This document shows, one piece after another, positions 15,959 to 25,407 of a stretch of 64,000 bases of DNA (positions within the stretch are counted from its first letter, which is position 1; every line of letters starts with the position of its first letter). Origin of the DNA: Streptomyces sp. NBC_00258. GTDB lineage: Bacteria > Actinomycetota > Actinomycetes > Streptomycetales > Streptomycetaceae. The notes below the pieces were generated by a model. That model did no database searches. It was not told where the DNA came from and worked only from the letters and a program-made list of their open reading frames with translations. A program made the translations under genes and the position numbers. The DNA lies in assembly GCF_036182465.1 (NCBI RefSeq), contig NZ_CP108081.1:5518001-5582000 (forward strand), in the 5' to 3' direction.

Positions 15959-16987
15959 ATGACAGTTGACGCTCTGACGGATGTTGCCGGGCTGCGCGTG
16001 GGGCACGCCACGAGGACCGGTGACGGTTGGCTCACCGGTACGACGGTTGTCCTCGCCCCGGAAGGCGGCGCGGTCGCCGCGGTGGATGTGCGCGGTGGTG
16101 GGCCGGGCACCAAGGAGACCGACGCGCTCGATCCTCGCAATGTGGTGCGGAAGGTCGAGGCGCTCGTACTGACCGGCGGCAGCGCGTACGGGCTGGACTC
16201 GGCGACGGGTGTGATGGCCTGGCTGGAGGAGCGGGGACGCGGTGTACGGGTCGGGCCCGGTCCGCGGCAGGTGGTGCCCGTCGTGCCGGCGGCCTGTGTC
16301 TTCGACCTCGGCCGGGGCGGCGACTTCCGGGCCAGGCCGGACGCGGCGACCGGTCGCGAGGCGGTGCAGGCCGCGGCGGCGAGCGAACCGGGCGCACCTG
16401 TTCCGGAGGGGTCCGTGGGCGCCGGGACGGGGGCGGCCGTGGGAATGATGAAGGGAGGGGTCGGCACCGCGAGTGCCGTGCTCGAATCGGGTGTCACGGT
16501 GGCGGCGCTGGTCGTGGCCAACGCGGCGGGGTCGGTGGTGGAGCCGGAGACAGGGGCGTTGTACGGGGAGTTGGTCCAGGGGCTCTTGAGCTGTCCGGCC
16601 GAGGAGGTTCACGAGGCGGCGCGGGTGCGGCTCGCCGAGGCCGCGGCGAAGAACAACCTTCCCCCGCTGAACACCACCCTCGCGGTGGTCGCCACCGACG
16701 CCGACCTGTCGAAGGCGCAGGCCCAGAAGCTCGCGGGTACGGCGCACGACGGCATCGCGCGTGCCGTCCGGCCGGTGCATCTCCTCCACGACGGCGACAC
16801 GGTGTTCGCGCTCGCCACAGGGGCGCGTCCGCTGGAGGAGGAGAACCCGCTCGCGCTCAACGAGATCCTCGCGGCCGGCGCGGACCTGGTGACGCGCGCC
16901 ATCGTCCGGGCGGTACGAGCCGCCGAATCGGTGGAGGGACCGGGAGGGATGTGGCCGGCGTACGGGGAGTTGTACGGGCGGCGGTAG
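15959..16987 (+). CDS. P1-family (DmpA/BapA-like) aminopeptidase
   Basis: A 342-residue protein of the DmpA / L-aminopeptidase D-Ala-esterase family, which autocleaves into two chains. It shows the N-terminal DVAGLRVGHAT, the VEALVLTGGSAYGLDSATGVMAWLEERGRG block, VGAGTGAAVGMMKGGVGTAS, and PPLNTTLAVVATDADLSKAQ, where Asn-Thr-Thr marks the autocleavage and nucleophile region. Substrates of bacterial members include D-Ala peptides and beta-peptides; the one here is unknown. There is no signal peptide, so it is cytoplasmic. It follows ltrA by 20 bases and may share its transcript. The start GTATGACAG has only a weak GGGCG upstream. Confidence 0.88.
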   Translation: MTVDALTDVAGLRVGHATRTGDGWLTGTTVVLAPEGGAVAAVDVRGGGPGTKETDALDPRNVVRKVEALVLTGGSAYGLDSATGVMAWLEERGRGVRVGPGPRQVVPVVPAACVFDLGRGGDFRARPDAATGREAVQAAAASEPGAPVPEGSVGAGTGAAVGMMKGGVGTASAVLESGVTVAALVVANAAGSVVEPETGALYGELVQGLLSCPAEEVHEAARVRLAEAAAKNNLPPLNTTLAVVATDADLSKAQAQKLAGTAHDGIARAVRPVHLLHDGDTVFALATGARPLEEENPLALNEILAAGADLVTRAIVRAVRAAESVEGPGGMWPAYGELYGRR

Positions 16988-17102
16988 CGGGAGGGTGGGA
17001 GGAGGGGGCGGGGAGGGGCCCAGGGGGGAGGCGGCCAGTCCGGCTACCCCGGCCGACATCGCCAGCCCGGCCAACCCGGCACGCCCACCCGCCCGAAGGC
17101 CC

Positions 17103-17681
17103 CTATAGCCCCGGGGAAACAGCCTTCCGCAGGGTGCGTAGGCACAGGGTCAGTGCCTCGTGCTTGGTTCCGCCGGTGCGGCCGCGTTGCCAGGCCACGT
17201 ACAGCAGGGACCAGAGGGTCTGGACGATCCAGTCGACGTCCAGGGCGGGGTCGAAGGCGCCTTCGGTGTGGCCGCGTTCGATGAGGCGGGCGAGGGCGCG
17301 GTCGGCGTCGGTGTCCTCGTCCCAGCCCTCCCAGTTCCAGGTGGCCACCAGTGACTCGTCGAAGACGAGGGTGAGGGCGTCGCCGAGTTCGAAGAGTTCC
17401 TGGCACAGCCGTTCAAGGGCGGCGAGTGCCGGGCCGTCCTCCAGGCGGCTGCGGTCGGTCGCGGCGGCGACCTTTTCGAGGACGTCGGCGCCCAGGGCTC
17501 TCAGGAGGTCGGAGCGCTCCGCGAAGTAGCGGTGGACGGTGGTGCGGCCGACGCCCGCCGCGGCGGCCACGTCGCCGAGGGAGGCCCCGGAGTTCTTGGC
17601 CAGTACGACGGCGGCGGCGTCGAGGATGGCGCGCCTCGTGCGGCCTCGTGCGCCGCTCCTGTCGCTTACAGCGGTGTCCAT
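17103..17681 (-). CDS. TetR-family repressor of the divergent ABC transporter
   Basis: A 192-residue regulator: helix-turn-helix at about 17-62 (RRAILDAAAVVLAKNSGASLGDVAAAAGVGRTTVHRYF), then a ligand domain with WNWEGWDEDTDADRALARLIERGHTEGAFDPALDVDWIV. It is divergent from an ABC exporter with a 69-base gap carrying a palindromic operator, so it most likely represses both genes until an exported compound binds. The start is the ATG at 17681 (MDTAVSDRSG). The frame is open for more than a thousand codons upstream, but only because it mirrors the codon bias of the genes opposite. TACAGT eight bases before the ATG suggests leaderless transcription. Confidence 0.9.
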   Translation of the reverse strand: MDTAVSDRSGARGRTRRAILDAAAVVLAKNSGASLGDVAAAAGVGRTTVHRYFAERSDLLRALGADVLEKVAAATDRSRLEDGPALAALERLCQELFELGDALTLVFDESLVATWNWEGWDEDTDADRALARLIERGHTEGAFDPALDVDWIVQTLWSLLYVAWQRGRTGGTKHEALTLCLRTLRKAVSPGL

Positions 17682-17729
17682 GGGCACACACTGTAGCGCT
17701 GTTCCACAATAAAACAGAGTTGACAGTTT

Positions 17730-17747
17730 TGGAACATCGATGTTCCA
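17730..17747. promoter_or_regulatory. 18-base palindromic operator overlapping the ABC-transporter promoter
   Basis: TGGAACATCGATGTTCCA is a perfect palindrome ending three bases before the GTG start of the exporter. A TTGACA -35 hexamer lies at 17720-17725 and a further GTTCC half-site at 17701-17705. The position fits the adjacent TetR repressor. Confidence 0.65.
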
Positions 17748-17750
17748 CTC

Positions 17751-19565
17751 GTGAGCATGGTTGCTCCGGAGAGTCTGCGGGTTCTTGCTTCGTTCGCGCG
17801 GCCGCACCGGCGGACGCTGACGGTCGGGCTGTTGCTGGCACTGGCCGCTTCTGCGTTGGGGCTGGCCACGCCGATGGTGACCAAGTGGGTGCTGGACGCG
17901 CTCAACGACGGGAGTTCGCTGCGTGGTCCGGTGGTCGCGCTGCTCGTACTGCTGGTGATCGGCGCGGTGCTGTACCGCGTGCAGTGGGTGCTCCTCGGCA
18001 CGCTCGGGGAGCGGGTGGTGCTGGACGCCCGGGAGTCGATGGTGCGGCGGTACTTCCGGGCGACGATCCCCGCGGTGACCGCGCGTCCGCCGGGCGAGCT
18101 GGTCTCGCGGACGGTCTCGGACACGGTGCTGCTGCGCGAGGCGGCCTCGTCGAGCGTGATCGGGCTGATCAACGGCGTGGTGATGCTGGTCGGCACGCTG
18201 GTGCTGATGGGTTTTCTGGACCTGGTCCTGCTCGGCACCACGGTGGCGGCCGTACTGGTGGTGATCGTCCTGTTCGCGGTGCTGATGCCCGGCATCGCGA
18301 AGGCGCAGGAGCGGGCGCAGGAGCACGTCGGCCGGGTCGGCGGCACCCTGGAGGGCACGCTGCGGGCGATCCGTACGGTCAAGGCGAGCGGTGCCGAGGA
18401 CCGGCAGGCGGAGCGGATCGCGGCGGACGCGCGGGCCTCGGCGGAGTACGGCATCCGCGCGGTGCGGCTGGAGGCCACCGTGTGGACCATCGCCTGGACC
18501 GGGATCCAGCTCGCGGTGATCCTCATCCTCGGTGTGGGCGCGTGGCGGGTCGGGGAAGGGCAGTTGGAGGTGTCCAGCCTGATCGCCTTCCTGCTCTACG
18601 CCTTCGGGCTGATGGAGCCGATCACGGAGCTGTCGCAGAATCTCACCGCGCTGCAGTCCGGTATCGCCGCGGCGGAGCGGATCCGGGCGGTGGACGAGTT
18701 GGACGCGGAGACGGACGGGCCCGCGACGGATGGGCAGGCGGAGCCGTCGGGCCGACGGCGGACGAGCGGTCCCGTGCCGGAGAAGCCGGACACGAGCGGC
18801 CCGGTGTTGGAGCTGAAGGGCGTCACGGCGTCGTACGGTCCTGGCCGGGAGCCTGCCGTGCGCGGGATCGACCTGGCGGTGCCGGCTCGTGGGCACACCG
18901 CGATCGTCGGGCCCTCCGGGGCGGGCAAGACCACGGTCTTCTCCCTGCTGTTGCGTTTTCTGGAGCCGCAGGAGGGCGCGTTGCTGCTGGACGGTGTCCC
19001 GTATCACCGGCACAGTCACGCGGCGATCCGTTCCAGGCTGGCGTATGTGGAGCAGGACACCCCGGTCGTCCCCGGCACCATCCGCGACAACCTGCTCATC
19101 TCCCGGCCGGAGGCAAGCAAGGAGGAACTGCTTCAGGTTCTCGCGGACGTGCGGCTGACGGAGAAGGTGGAGTCGCTGGACGAGGGACTGGACACGGAGT
19201 TGTCGACCGCGGCCGTCTCCGGCGGGGAGCGGCAGCGCATCGCTCTCGCGCGGGCGCTGCTGCGGGAGCCGGACGTGCTGCTGCTCGACGAGGCGACGGC
19301 CCAGCTCGACGCGCTCACGGAGTCGGCGGTCCACCACTGTGTCCGGCGGCGGGCGAGGGAGCACGCGGTGGTGACGATCGCGCACCGGCTGTCGACGGTG
19401 ATCGACGCGGACTCGATCGTGGTGATGGACGCGGGCGGTGTCCGCGCCCGGGGCACCCATGACGAACTGCTCGCCACGGACTCCCTCTACCGCGATCTGG
19501 TCGAGGCGCTGCGCATCGCGGACGGGTCCCCCGCCGATGCCGCCGCCAAGGCCCCCGCCGCATAG
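17751..19565 (+). CDS. ABC exporter half-transporter (membrane + ATPase)
   Basis: A 604-residue fused half-transporter of the MsbA/LmrA type, which works as a dimer. Six membrane helices cover residues about 20-300 with the coupling motif GELVSRTVSDTVLLREA. The ATPase domain (about 350-590) has Walker A GPSGAGKTT, Q-loop YVEQDTPVV, signature VSGGERQRIALARALL, Walker B VLLLDEATAQLD and H-loop VTIAHRLSTV, all intact. A charged Gly/Pro-rich linker (about 318-345) joins the halves. Start GTG 17751; ATG 17757 is possible. Control by the divergent TetR suggests drug or metabolite export. Confidence 0.93.
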   Translation: MSMVAPESLRVLASFARPHRRTLTVGLLLALAASALGLATPMVTKWVLDALNDGSSLRGPVVALLVLLVIGAVLYRVQWVLLGTLGERVVLDARESMVRRYFRATIPAVTARPPGELVSRTVSDTVLLREAASSSVIGLINGVVMLVGTLVLMGFLDLVLLGTTVAAVLVVIVLFAVLMPGIAKAQERAQEHVGRVGGTLEGTLRAIRTVKASGAEDRQAERIAADARASAEYGIRAVRLEATVWTIAWTGIQLAVILILGVGAWRVGEGQLEVSSLIAFLLYAFGLMEPITELSQNLTALQSGIAAAERIRAVDELDAETDGPATDGQAEPSGRRRTSGPVPEKPDTSGPVLELKGVTASYGPGREPAVRGIDLAVPARGHTAIVGPSGAGKTTVFSLLLRFLEPQEGALLLDGVPYHRHSHAAIRSRLAYVEQDTPVVPGTIRDNLLISRPEASKEELLQVLADVRLTEKVESLDEGLDTELSTAAVSGGERQRIALARALLREPDVLLLDEATAQLDALTESAVHHCVRRRAREHAVVTIAHRLSTVIDADSIVVMDAGGVRARGTHDELLATDSLYRDLVEALRIADGSPADAAAKAPAA

Positions 19566-19712
19566 GGCGATTGTCCCGAATCTGTCACGTGATGGTGTTG
19601 ATGTCGGGCTGGGGGAACCCGGGCGGGTGATGTTCCCCTCCTTCTCCATGGATCCGATCTTTCTCCACGGAACGGAGCGGATCACCCCCAACCGCGAGAA
19701 CTGGAGCAGCCC

Positions 19713-20939
19713 GTGACAACGCCGGACACAACAGCGAGGCGCGCGCTGGTGGCCTGTGCCGCCCTGATGGTCGGCGCCCTGACCCTCACCGCGTGCGGCG
19801 GCGACGCCAAGGCCGACAACAAGTCCGAGGACAAGAACGGCGGAACCAGGACTTCGGCGGCGAAGATAGTCATCTCCGCGAAGGACGGTTCGGCGTCGGC
19901 GTCGATCAACTCGACCGGGGTGAAGGTCAGCGACGGGAAGCTGACCGAGGTGGCGATGAAGGAGTCGGCCACGGGGGCGGCCGTACCGGGGTCGATCGCG
20001 GCGAACGGGAAGAGCTGGAAGCCGAAGGAGCAGCTGGAGCGGGGGACCAAGTACCAGATATCGGCCACCGCGAAGGACGGCGACGGGAAGCCGGCGGCGG
20101 CCAACTCCATCTTCACGACGGTGTCCACGGACAACAGTTTCATCGGGACGTACACACCGGACGGCGGCACGAAGGTCGGCGTCGGGATGCCGGTGTCGTT
20201 CACCTTCGACAAGACGATCGGCGGCGGGAAGTTCAGGAAGGACGTGCAGTCGCACATCACCGTCATGTCCAGCAGCGGGCAGAAGGTGGTCGGGCACTGG
20301 TTCGGCGCGCAGCGGCTGGACTTCCGGCCCCAGGCGTACTGGAAGGCCGGCTCCAAGGTCACGATGAAGATCGACCTGGACGGCGTCGAGGGCGCGAAGG
20401 GCGTCTACGGGGTGCAGGACAAGACGGTGACGTTCACGGTCGGGCGCTCCCAGGTGTCCACGGTCGACGTCAACACCCAGACCATGACGGTCGTTCGTGA
20501 CGGCAGGACCGTCAAGACGATCCCGATCTCGGCGGGCAGCCCGGACAACAGCACGTACAACGGGCAGATGGTGATCTCGGAGAAGTTCCGGCAGACGCGG
20601 ATGAACGGGTCGACGGTCGGCTACGGCGGCGAGTACGACATCGCGGACGTGCCGAACGCGATGCGGCTGACGACCTCGGGGACCTTCATTCATGGGAACT
20701 ACTGGTACAACAAGGGCAATCCGCCCTTCGGGAAGCAGGGCACCAGCCACGGCTGCGTGGGGCTGGCGGACGTGCAGGGCGCAGGCGGTGACACGGTCGC
20801 CAAGTGGTTCTTCGACAACTCGCTCGTCGGGGACGTCGTGACCGTCAAGAACTCCCCCGACAAGACGGTCGCTCCGGACAACGGTCTCAACGGCTGGAAC
20901 ATGGCATGGAGTGCCTGGACCGCGGGAAGTGCCCTCTGA
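19713..20939 (+). CDS. L,D-transpeptidase lipoprotein (YkuD) with Ig-like domains
   Basis: A 408-residue cell-wall enzyme that forms 3-3 peptidoglycan cross-links. The N-terminus is a lipoprotein signal with lipobox LTAC (Cys28), followed by a Lys/Asp/Gly-rich linker, two Ig-like domains (about 50-140 and 145-245) and a YkuD catalytic domain (about 247-375). Catalytic residues are visible: His327 in TFIHGNYW and Cys348 in SHGCVGLAD. A C-terminal stretch ends NMAWSAWTAGSAL. GTG 19713 follows GGAGCAG. This matches the domain order of mycobacterial LdtMt2-type enzymes. Confidence 0.95.
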   Translation: MTTPDTTARRALVACAALMVGALTLTACGGDAKADNKSEDKNGGTRTSAAKIVISAKDGSASASINSTGVKVSDGKLTEVAMKESATGAAVPGSIAANGKSWKPKEQLERGTKYQISATAKDGDGKPAAANSIFTTVSTDNSFIGTYTPDGGTKVGVGMPVSFTFDKTIGGGKFRKDVQSHITVMSSSGQKVVGHWFGAQRLDFRPQAYWKAGSKVTMKIDLDGVEGAKGVYGVQDKTVTFTVGRSQVSTVDVNTQTMTVVRDGRTVKTIPISAGSPDNSTYNGQMVISEKFRQTRMNGSTVGYGGEYDIADVPNAMRLTTSGTFIHGNYWYNKGNPPFGKQGTSHGCVGLADVQGAGGDTVAKWFFDNSLVGDVVTVKNSPDKTVAPDNGLNGWNMAWSAWTAGSAL

Positions 20940-20962
20940 CCAAGGGGTTTTGACGTTTCGGC

Positions 20963-20991
20963 GGGCCGTGTGGGAACTCCTCACACGGCCC
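20963..20991 (+). terminator. Hairpin after the L,D-transpeptidase gene
   Basis: GGGCCGTGTG and CACACGGCCC form a 10-pair stem with a 9-base loop, 24 bases behind the stop, followed by CGGCGTTTT. Confidence 0.8.
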
Positions 20992-21096
20992 CGGCGTTTT
21001 CTGTGCGTACGTTTTCTCGGTTCCCGGACATGATGTCCGCCCGAGGGGCTACGGTATGCACCCACAAGGTGACATGCAGCAACGCCGGGAGAAGCC

Positions 21097-21846
21097 TTGA
21101 GCGTTCCGTACGAGACGGCAGCGTACGAGCCACCCGAGTCGCCCGAGTCTCCGGAGGAGCATCTCGCGCGACTCCTCGGCCGTGCCCTGAACTCCTTCGA
21201 GCTGCCGGACGAGACGATACGGCGGCTGGACCGGGCACTGGCCCACGACAGCTCGCTGCACTCCGCACACCACAGCGCGGGGCTGCACCGCGAGACGTAC
21301 CGGCACACCTGGCTGCTGGCCGATGGGAGCGCGCTCACGCTCTGGGAGCTCGTCCACAACACCGCACCGGGCCGCGACACGCAGCACGAGGTGTACGAGG
21401 ACGAGGAGGAGCTGCGCACCGCGACGGGGCGCCTGCCTCTCCCGGCGGACGCGCCGGACTTCGAACTGCCGGTGATGGTGCGGGTGTCGCACGTCCCCGA
21501 GCCGCTGCACGCGTACGTTCCCGACGACTCCGCGGATCACGGGCGGCGGCTGCTGCGGCGCGCGGAGAACGCGGACCGGCCGGGCGAGGACATGGCCGAT
21601 CTGCTGCAGATGGCGTTCGCGCACCAGATCACCCAGGCGTTCGGGCGGCCGTGCCGGGCGGGTGAGCGCGGGATGTGCTTCTCGCTCTACGAGCACGCGT
21701 TTCTGCTCCACGACGGGCGGGAGCTGTCGTTGTGGGAGGTCGAGCACACGGCTACGCCCGATGGGCGGCACATGTGTGAGGTGTATCCGTCCGAGGAGGA
21801 TGCGCGGTCGGCCATGGAGCGCCGTGCGTCTGCCTCCGGCGGTTAA
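21097..21846 (+). CDS. DUF6227-type conserved Streptomyces protein
   Basis: A 249-residue soluble, acidic protein that I recognise as the DUF6227 family of Streptomyces; its function is unknown. Two segments look like a weak internal duplication: HRETYRHTWLLADGSALTLWELVHNTAPGRD (about 68-98) and CFSLYEHAFLLHDGRELSLWEVEHTATPDGR (about 193-223). Both share a hydrophobic-DG-LWE-hH pattern, suggesting two copies of one small domain. The start is TTG 21097 with GGGAGAA upstream. There is no signal peptide or membrane helix. It stands alone between two terminators. Confidence 0.8.
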   Translation: MSVPYETAAYEPPESPESPEEHLARLLGRALNSFELPDETIRRLDRALAHDSSLHSAHHSAGLHRETYRHTWLLADGSALTLWELVHNTAPGRDTQHEVYEDEEELRTATGRLPLPADAPDFELPVMVRVSHVPEPLHAYVPDDSADHGRRLLRRAENADRPGEDMADLLQMAFAHQITQAFGRPCRAGERGMCFSLYEHAFLLHDGRELSLWEVEHTATPDGRHMCEVYPSEEDARSAMERRASASGG

Positions 21847-21881
21847 GCGGGATTCGGCCTGTGGGTGATCTGCGGGTCGTT

Positions 21882-21911
21882 GTGGCTGGTCGCGCAGTTC
21901 CCCGCGCCCCT
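21882..21911 (+). repeat. Dispersed intergenic repeat, copy 1
   Basis: A copy of the element GTGGCTGGTCGCGCAGTTCC followed by CCGCGCCCCT, located 35 bases behind the DUF6227 gene stop. Other copies are at 29048, 33138, 39234, 47697 (inverted pair), 50634 and 50703. Confidence 0.85.
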
Positions 21912-21965
21912 AAAAACCACTGCCGGCCCTGCCCGCTTGAATGGGCACCCCCGCGCCCCTGACGG

Positions 21966-22015
21966 GACAACGACGGTGGGCCGGGACTTCTCAGTCCCGG
22001 CCCACCGTCGTTGTC
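21966..22015. terminator. Perfect 23-base hairpin after fruA
   Basis: Arms 21966-21988 and 21993-22015 are exactly complementary around a TCTC loop; the left arm starts GACAACGACGGTGGGCCG. It lies 17 bases past the leftward fruA stop and can also end rightward transcription from the DUF6227 gene. Confidence 0.88.
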
Positions 22016-22031
22016 GCTTTCAGCGGAGCGT

Positions 22032-24188
22032 TCAGGCCGCTATCGGCTCCTTCTTCTGAGTGGCCGTCGGGGCCTCCGGGGTCTTGTCCTCGTCGCCCTC
22101 AGGGGTCGTTTTGCGCATGCCCTTCAGGACGATGACCAGGCCTGCCGTGACCGCTGTGCCGATCGCGATGGCGAGGAGGTAGAGGAACGGCTTGCCGATC
22201 AGGAAGGTGACCCAGATGCCGCCGTGCGGGGCGCGCAGGGTCGAGCCGAAGGTCATGGTCAGGGCACCGGTGACCGCGCCGCCCGCCATCGAGGCGGGGA
22301 TGACCCGCAGTGGGTCGGCCGCCGCGAACGGGATCGCGCCCTCGGAGATGAAGGAGGCGCCGAGGACCCAGGCCGCCTTGCCGTTCTCCCGCTCGGCCGA
22401 GGTGAACAGCTTCTTGCGGATCGTGGTGGCCAGGGCCATGCCCAGCGGCGGGACCATGCCGGCCGCCATGACCGTCGCCATGATCTTCATCGCGGACCCG
22501 CTGGGGTCCTGGACGGCGATACCGCCCGTGGCGAAGGCGTACGCGACCTTGTTGACCGGGCCGCCGAGGTCGAAGCACATCATCAGGCCGAGCAGCACAC
22601 CGAGCAGGACGGCGTTGGTGCCGGAGAGACCGGAGAGCCAGTCCGTCATGGCCTTCTGCGCCTCGGCGATGGGCTTGCCGATCACGATGAACATCAGGAA
22701 GCCGACGACGATCGAGGAGACCAGTGGAATCACGACCACCGGCATGATGCCGCGCAGCACCGGCGGGATCTTGATCCGCTGGATCGCGAGGACGACACCA
22801 CCGGCCAGCAGACCCGCGGCCAGACCGCCGAGGAAGCCCGCGGCGATGTTGGCGGAGATCATGCCGCCGACGAAGCCGGGCACGAGACCGGGCCGGTCCG
22901 CCATGCCGTACGCGATGTAACCGGCGAGGACGGGGATCAGGAAGCCGAAGGCGACGCCGCCGATCTGGAAGAGCAGCGCGGCCCAGCTGTCGACCTGGCC
23001 CCAGTTGAAGACCTCGGTGACCGGCTTGGCCTCGTTGATCTGGTAGCCGCCGATCGCGAACCCGAGCGCGATCAGCAGACCGCCCGCGGCCACGAACGGG
23101 ACCATGTAACTCACGCCGGACATCAGCCACTTGCGGAGCTTCGTGCCGTAGCCCTCACCGGGCTCGCCGGCCCGCTCCACCGGTGTACCGCCGCGGGGCC
23201 CGGCGGCCGCCGTGACCTCGCCGCGCTCGGCCTTGCCGCGCACCTGGGCGATCAGCTCGGCGGCCTTGCTGATGCCCGCCTTCACGCCGACGTCCACGGT
23301 GGGCTTGCCGGCGAACCGGTCCTTCTCCCGTACGGGCATGTCGTGCGCGAAGATCACGCCGTCCGCCGCGGCGATGACGGCCGGGTCGAGCCGGGTGAAA
23401 CCGGCCGAGCCCTGCGTCTCGACGACGACCTCGACGTCACCGGCGTCACGGCCCGCGTTCTCCAGCGACTCGGCCGCCATGTAGGTGTGCGCGATACCGG
23501 TGGGGCAGGAGGTGACGGCGACGATACGGAAGGGTCGCCCGCCCTTCCCGTCGGCGGCACCCTCGTCGTCCGTACCGGCGAGGGCAGGAGCGGGGGCCGG
23601 GGCAGTCCCGGCGCCGGCCTCGGCGGAGCCGGTCCCGGAAGCCGCCTCGGAGCCGTCCGAGTCACCGGAACCCTCGGAGGAGCCGTCGGCACCCGGCTCG
23701 GCAGCCGCAGTTGCGGTCTCGGTGGCAGGTGCGGGTGCGGTCGCGGGCTCGTCGCCGCTGATCAGGGCGGCGGCGCCCGCCGCGTCGCCCACCGACCGCA
23801 GCGCCGAGGTGAACTCGGCGTTCATCAGCTGGCGGGCCAGTGACGACAGGATCGTGAGGTGGGCGTCGTCCGCGCCGGCCGGGGCGGCGATCAGGAAGAT
23901 CAGGTCGGCGGGGCCGTCCGGCGCGCCGAAGTCGATCCCTGCCGCGCTGCGCCCGAAGGCCAGCGTCGGCTCGGTGACGTGCTCGCTGCGGCAGTGCGGG
24001 ATGCCGATACCGCCGTCGAGGCCGGTCGGCATCTGGGCCTCGCGGGCGGCCACGTCGGCGAGGAAGCCGTCCAGGTCGGTCACCCGGCCCAGGGACACCA
24101 TGCGCTCGGCGAGGGCGCGCGCCGCCGCTTCCTTCGTATCGGCGGACAGGTCGAGATCGACCAGGTCCGCGGTGATCATCTCGCTCAT
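22032..24188 (-). CDS. fruA: Fructose-specific PTS permease, EIIA-EIIB-EIIC
   Basis: A 718-residue fused permease that imports fructose as fructose-1-phosphate using phosphate from HPr. The EIIA domain (about 1-145) has the phospho-accepting His65 in GIGIPHCRSEH. An Ala/Glu/Ser/Gly-rich linker (about 146-218) leads to EIIB (about 219-320) with phospho-Cys228 in AVTSCPTGIAHTYMAAE. EIIC (about 350-690) has about nine helices and conserved GFLIPVLAGYIAYG. It is the last gene of the leftward fruR-fruK-fruA set, separated from fruK by 271 GC-rich bases with several short repeats but no gene. AAGGAG precedes the start. Confidence 0.95.
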   Translation of the reverse strand: MSEMITADLVDLDLSADTKEAAARALAERMVSLGRVTDLDGFLADVAAREAQMPTGLDGGIGIPHCRSEHVTEPTLAFGRSAAGIDFGAPDGPADLIFLIAAPAGADDAHLTILSSLARQLMNAEFTSALRSVGDAAGAAALISGDEPATAPAPATETATAAAEPGADGSSEGSGDSDGSEAASGTGSAEAGAGTAPAPAPALAGTDDEGAADGKGGRPFRIVAVTSCPTGIAHTYMAAESLENAGRDAGDVEVVVETQGSAGFTRLDPAVIAAADGVIFAHDMPVREKDRFAGKPTVDVGVKAGISKAAELIAQVRGKAERGEVTAAAGPRGGTPVERAGEPGEGYGTKLRKWLMSGVSYMVPFVAAGGLLIALGFAIGGYQINEAKPVTEVFNWGQVDSWAALLFQIGGVAFGFLIPVLAGYIAYGMADRPGLVPGFVGGMISANIAAGFLGGLAAGLLAGGVVLAIQRIKIPPVLRGIMPVVVIPLVSSIVVGFLMFIVIGKPIAEAQKAMTDWLSGLSGTNAVLLGVLLGLMMCFDLGGPVNKVAYAFATGGIAVQDPSGSAMKIMATVMAAGMVPPLGMALATTIRKKLFTSAERENGKAAWVLGASFISEGAIPFAAADPLRVIPASMAGGAVTGALTMTFGSTLRAPHGGIWVTFLIGKPFLYLLAIAIGTAVTAGLVIVLKGMRKTTPEGDEDKTPEAPTATQKKEPIAA

Positions 24189-24459
24189 CGCGGGCTCCTT
24201 CGCACGCGTATCGCCCGGGGAGAGTTGTGGGCGAGGGTGGGGACGGGGGTGCCGCGGTCGAGAACCGCGACGGTTACGGGGACTACGGGGTGTGCTGAAA
24301 CGGGGCCGGAGCCGGGGACGGGGCCGGTGAAGCCCCGCCTCCGCGCGGCGGCGGCTGCGGCGGGTAAGGGGAGTCCCCGCCGCATCAGGGCCGGTTCGTG
24401 GGTTGCGCGCAAGCCGGTACGCGCGAGTGGACAGCCCGTACGCGGGAGTCGGCGGCCGG

Positions 24460-25407
24460 TCATGACACCGGCTCCGTCAGTACGCGGTCCACGGGGATCT
24501 CCGAAGTGACGGTCACCGAGGACGGGTCGAGGTCCGCCGGGCTCGGCATCACGCTGCCCGGAAGCTGGACGGCGGCCGCGCCATGGGCCACCGCGGAGGC
24601 GAGTGCGCCGGGACCGCTGCCGCCGGCGATGAGGAAACCGGCGAGCGAGGAGTCGCCCGCGCCCACATTGCTGCGTACGACGTCGACGCGCGCGCCCGCG
24701 AACCACGCGCCCTCCTCGCTGACGAGCAGCTGCCCGTCGGCGCCGAGGGAGGCGAGCACGGCACGGGCGCCCAGCTCGCGCAGTTCCTCGGCGGCCTTGA
24801 CCGCGTCGCCGACCGTGGCGAGGGGGCGGCCGACGGCCTCGGCGAGTTCCTCGGCGTTGGGCTTGACCACGTCGGGCCGTTCGCGGAGGGCCGCGAGCAG
24901 GGCGGGTCCGGAGGTGTCGAGCGCGATGCGGGCGCCCGCCCGGTGGGCGCGGGCGACCAGTTCCGCGTACCAGGAGGGGGCGAGGCCGCGCGGCAGGCTG
25001 CCGCAGCAGGCGATCCAGTCGGCGTCGCCGGACTGCTCGCGCACGGTCTCCAGGAGCAACTCCTCCTCGGCGGACGTGAGTTCGGGCCCGGGTGCGTTGA
25101 TCTTCGTCAGTACGCCGTCGGCCTCGGCGAGCGCGATGTTCGAGCGGGTCGCCCCGGCGACCGGGACGGGTGCGACCTCGATGCCCTGTGCGTCGAGGAG
25201 GTCGGCGACGAGCGCGCCGGGCGCTCCGCCGAGCGGCAGCACGGCGACGGTGCGCCGGCCGGCCGCGGCGACGGCCCGCGAGACGTTGACGCCCTTGCCG
25301 CCCGGGTCCATGCGCTCGCCGGTGGCCCGTATGACCTCGCCGCGGTCGAGCGACGGGACCTCGTACGTACGGTCCAGGGACGGGTTCGGGGTGACGGTGA
25401 GGATCAT
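24460..25407 (-). CDS. fruK: 1-phosphofructokinase
   Basis: Phosphorylates the fructose-1-phosphate made by FruA to fructose-1,6-bisphosphate. The 315-residue protein is a PfkB-family kinase: TPNPSLDRTYEV at the N-terminus, DPGGKGVNVSRAVAAAG for sugar binding, KPNAEELAEAVGRPL, and the C-terminal SNVGAGDSSLAGFLIAGG with the catalytic Asp in the anion-hole motif. Its start overlaps the fruR stop by four bases (ATGA), so the two are co-translated. The last 30 residues are a low-complexity tail. Confidence 0.95.
   Translation of the reverse strand: MILTVTPNPSLDRTYEVPSLDRGEVIRATGERMDPGGKGVNVSRAVAAAGRRTVAVLPLGGAPGALVADLLDAQGIEVAPVPVAGATRSNIALAEADGVLTKINAPGPELTSAEEELLLETVREQSGDADWIACCGSLPRGLAPSWYAELVARAHRAGARIALDTSGPALLAALRERPDVVKPNAEELAEAVGRPLATVGDAVKAAEELRELGARAVLASLGADGQLLVSEEGAWFAGARVDVVRSNVGAGDSSLAGFLIAGGSGPGALASAVAHGAAAVQLPGSVMPSPADLDPSSVTVTSEIPVDRVLTEPVS

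Noticed and set aside
17103..21419. A 1438-codon leftward open frame
   Set aside because: Only its last 192 codons (from 17681) are a TetR gene. The rest lies opposite the ABC transporter and L,D-transpeptidase genes and is open because of GC-rich third positions; its translation is low-complexity Arg/Pro/His.
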